Shown here: in pieces, positions 44,803 through 46,258 of the stretch
Position numbering within the stretch: the first letter of the stretch is position 1
Layout: every line of letters begins with the position of its first letter
Assembly: GCA_017456885.1 (NCBI GenBank)
Contig: JAFTIM010000011.1
Coordinates: 1 to 46,258 of the forward strand
Length of the DNA stretch: 46,258 nucleotides
Origin: Paludibacteraceae bacterium
GTDB taxonomy: Bacteria; Bacteroidota; Bacteroidia; Bacteroidales; Paludibacteraceae
Reading direction: 5' to 3'
Notes under the pieces: model-generated
The model's input: the letters and a program-made list of their open reading frames with translations, nothing else
The model's database searches: none
What the model was told of the DNA's origin: nothing
Made by a program: the position numbers and the translations under genes

Positions 44803-46258
44803 ATGAAATCAACGATAAAACTTTTTACGCTTGCCTTTGTGGCATTGTTCGCCGTGTCGTGCAACAACAACGACGAATACGATATGCTGAACTCGCTTTG
44901 GCGCAACGTAACTCAAAACGAAGCGCGCATCGACGACCTTGAAAAGTGGTGCTCGCAAGCCAATACGAACATTACCTCGCTGCAAACCATCGTGAACGTG
45001 ATAGAGAGCAACGATGTGGTAACCTCCGTTACTCCGATTATGGAAGGCGGGGTGGAGATAGGCTACACGATTACGTTTGCCGACCACGACCCGATAACCA
45101 TCTATCACGGCAAGGACGGTAAAGACGGAGCCAATGGCGCCGATGGCGCAAACGGACAGGACGGCGCTTCGCCCATAGTAGGCGTAGCCAAAGACACCGA
45201 CGGCGTGTATTATTGGACGCTTAATGGCGAATGGCTGCTTGATGCCGACGGCAACAAACTCCGCGTGAGCGGGCAGGACGGCGCTGACGGAAACGACGGC
45301 CAAAATGGACAAGATGGACAAAACGGCTCTAACGGGCAAGACGGCGTAACCCCTCAACTGAAAATAGAGGCCGACTACTGGTGGATTTCTTACGACAACG
45401 GCAACACATGGACGCAACTTGGCAAAGCCAAGGGCGACAAGGGCGATACGGGAGCTACGGGTGCTGCGGGAGCCGACGGACAAGATGGCGACTCGATGTT
45501 TCAACGCGTAACGCAGGACGCTGCCAACGTCTATTTCACGCTTGCCGACGGCACTTTGATTACCATAGCCAAAGGCGGTGGCGGAGCCGATGACGGCGGA
45601 TACGTTTTTACCATTACCTATATGCCGAATGGCGGTGAGGGTGAAGTGGTAATAGATACGGTTTATTATGCAAATGCCTATACTTTAAGAAATACGGCAT
45701 TATTTTCGAAATCCGGTTTTTATATTGCCATGTGGAATACAAAGCCTGATGGTACAGGAGTTGATTTTAGTGGTGCAAGGGAATTGATTAGTATTACACG
45801 TAATATTACTTTTTATGCTAAGTGGGCGCAGGAGGGTGTGCCTTATGCAGTAGATTTAGGTCTTTCTGTTAAATGGGCTACCTGCAACGTAGGCGCCTCC
45901 ACACCCGAAGGCTACGGCAACTATTACGCTTGGGGCGAAACCACTACAAAAAGCACATACGATTGGAGTACCTACAAATGGTGTAATGGAAGCTATAAAA
46001 CCCTAACCAAATATTGCACAAGTAGCACTTACGGCACCGTAGATAACAAAACCGTGCTTGAACTCGCCGACGATGCTGCCCGTGTAAACTGGGGTGGTGC
46101 ATGGCGTATGCCTACCGATGCCGAATGGACGGAGTTGCGTGAAAACTGTGAATGGACTTTGACAAGCGACTATAACGGCACAGGCGTAAAAGGACGAGTC
46201 GTAACGAGCAAAACCAACGGTAACCATATCTTTCTCCCTGCGGCGGGCTATCGCAGCA
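44803..46258 (+). CDS. Collagen-like/InlB-repeat/FISUMP lipoprotein, cut by window end
   Basis: Open for 485 codons from the ATG at 44803 to the edge of the window. Same layout as the gene at 12861-14486: lipobox FAVSC (Cys20); helical region; GQDG/GKDG-rich collagen-like stretches (about 105-125, 160-187, 210-232); InlB-type repeat (YMPNGGEGEVVIDTVYYANAY to ITFYAKWAQEG); FISUMP domain from VDLGLSVKWATCNVGA. The Trp that is TAG in the left copy is intact here (ENCEWTLTSDYNG). The first 230 residues are nearly identical to the left copy, whereas the InlB repeat and early FISUMP parts differ more. The hypervariable C-terminal end lies outside the window. Confidence 0.88.
   Translation, partial: MKSTIKLFTLAFVALFAVSCNNNDEYDMLNSLWRNVTQNEARIDDLEKWCSQANTNITSLQTIVNVIESNDVVTSVTPIMEGGVEIGYTITFADHDPITIYHGKDGKDGANGADGANGQDGASPIVGVAKDTDGVYYWTLNGEWLLDADGNKLRVSGQDGADGNDGQNGQDGQNGSNGQDGVTPQLKIEADYWWISYDNGNTWTQLGKAKGDKGDTGATGAAGADGQDGDSMFQRVTQDAANVYFTLADGTLITIAKGGGGADDGGYVFTITYMPNGGEGEVVIDTVYYANAYTLRNTALFSKSGFYIAMWNTKPDGTGVDFSGARELISITRNITFYAKWAQEGVPYAVDLGLSVKWATCNVGASTPEGYGNYYAWGETTTKSTYDWSTYKWCNGSYKTLTKYCTSSTYGTVDNKTVLELADDAARVNWGGAWRMPTDAEWTELRENCEWTLTSDYNGTGVKGRVVTSKTNGNHIFLPAAGYRS

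Noticed and set aside
38391-46258. A complete diversity-generating retroelement inside the window
   Set aside because: No reverse transcriptase frame, accessory gene or adenine-rich template copy of the YWSSS segment was found; only candidate targets are present.

Overview
The window is a chromosomal segment from a member of the phylum Bacteroidota, most likely order Bacteroidales. The grounds are recurrent promoters of the Bacteroidota type (TTTG, 19-21 bases, TAnnTTTG), a small RNA directly downstream of rplT that fits the Bacteroidales-1 RNA description, a PUR-family (DUF3276) protein, a type IX secretion-like C-terminal domain, FISUMP-domain lipoproteins, and methylmalonyl-CoA mutase encoded by separate mutA and mutB. 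Base composition is moderate and uneven: cas1, mutA and prfB are visibly richer in G+C than most neighbours.

Left end (1-6.5 kb): a complete type II-C CRISPR-Cas locus. A short array of 47-base repeats (1-383, probably continuing off the left edge) reads rightward into a terminator. cas2, cas1 and a 1542-residue cas9 form a leftward operon. A tracrRNA gene with its own promoter reads rightward from just upstream of cas9. Every CRISPR repeat contains a Bacteroidota-type promoter. 6.5-12.7 kb: a leftward envelope operon immediately behind rnpB (RNase P RNA), encoding a LysM protein with a degenerate lytic-transglycosylase domain, two SGNH-hydrolase-like proteins and an MBOAT acyltransferase, suggesting O-acylation of a cell-surface glycan.

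12.8-14.8 kb: a two-gene cassette (short lipoprotein plus a long collagen-like/InlB-repeat/FISUMP lipoprotein) in which both genes carry a Trp-to-TAG nonsense codon. A closely related cassette lies in opposite orientation at the right end (44.5-46.3 kb), where the long gene runs off the window. A third FISUMP gene (38.4-39.2 kb) is interrupted by TAA inside a segment that resembles a diversity-generating-retroelement target; no reverse transcriptase or template repeat was seen in the window.

14.8-44.1 kb: mostly housekeeping genes. They are an HTH regulator and Bacteroidales-1-like RNA; infC-rpmI-rplT; AMP nucleosidase, holA, a PUR-domain protein and fabG; mutA-mutB; rmuC; a flavoprotein plus a GT-C/TPR glycosyltransferase; trigger factor; a TPR protein plus a polysaccharide flippase; bactofilin; tadA; proS; a secreted Ig-like protein; prfB with its programmed +1 frameshift; riboflavin synthase; a membrane-Nudix-like fusion; queG; and a DUF2490 outer-membrane-type protein. 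Several intergenic stretches carry candidate structured RNAs, the best being 44203-44487. I saw no tRNA or rRNA gene, no insertion sequence and no prophage.
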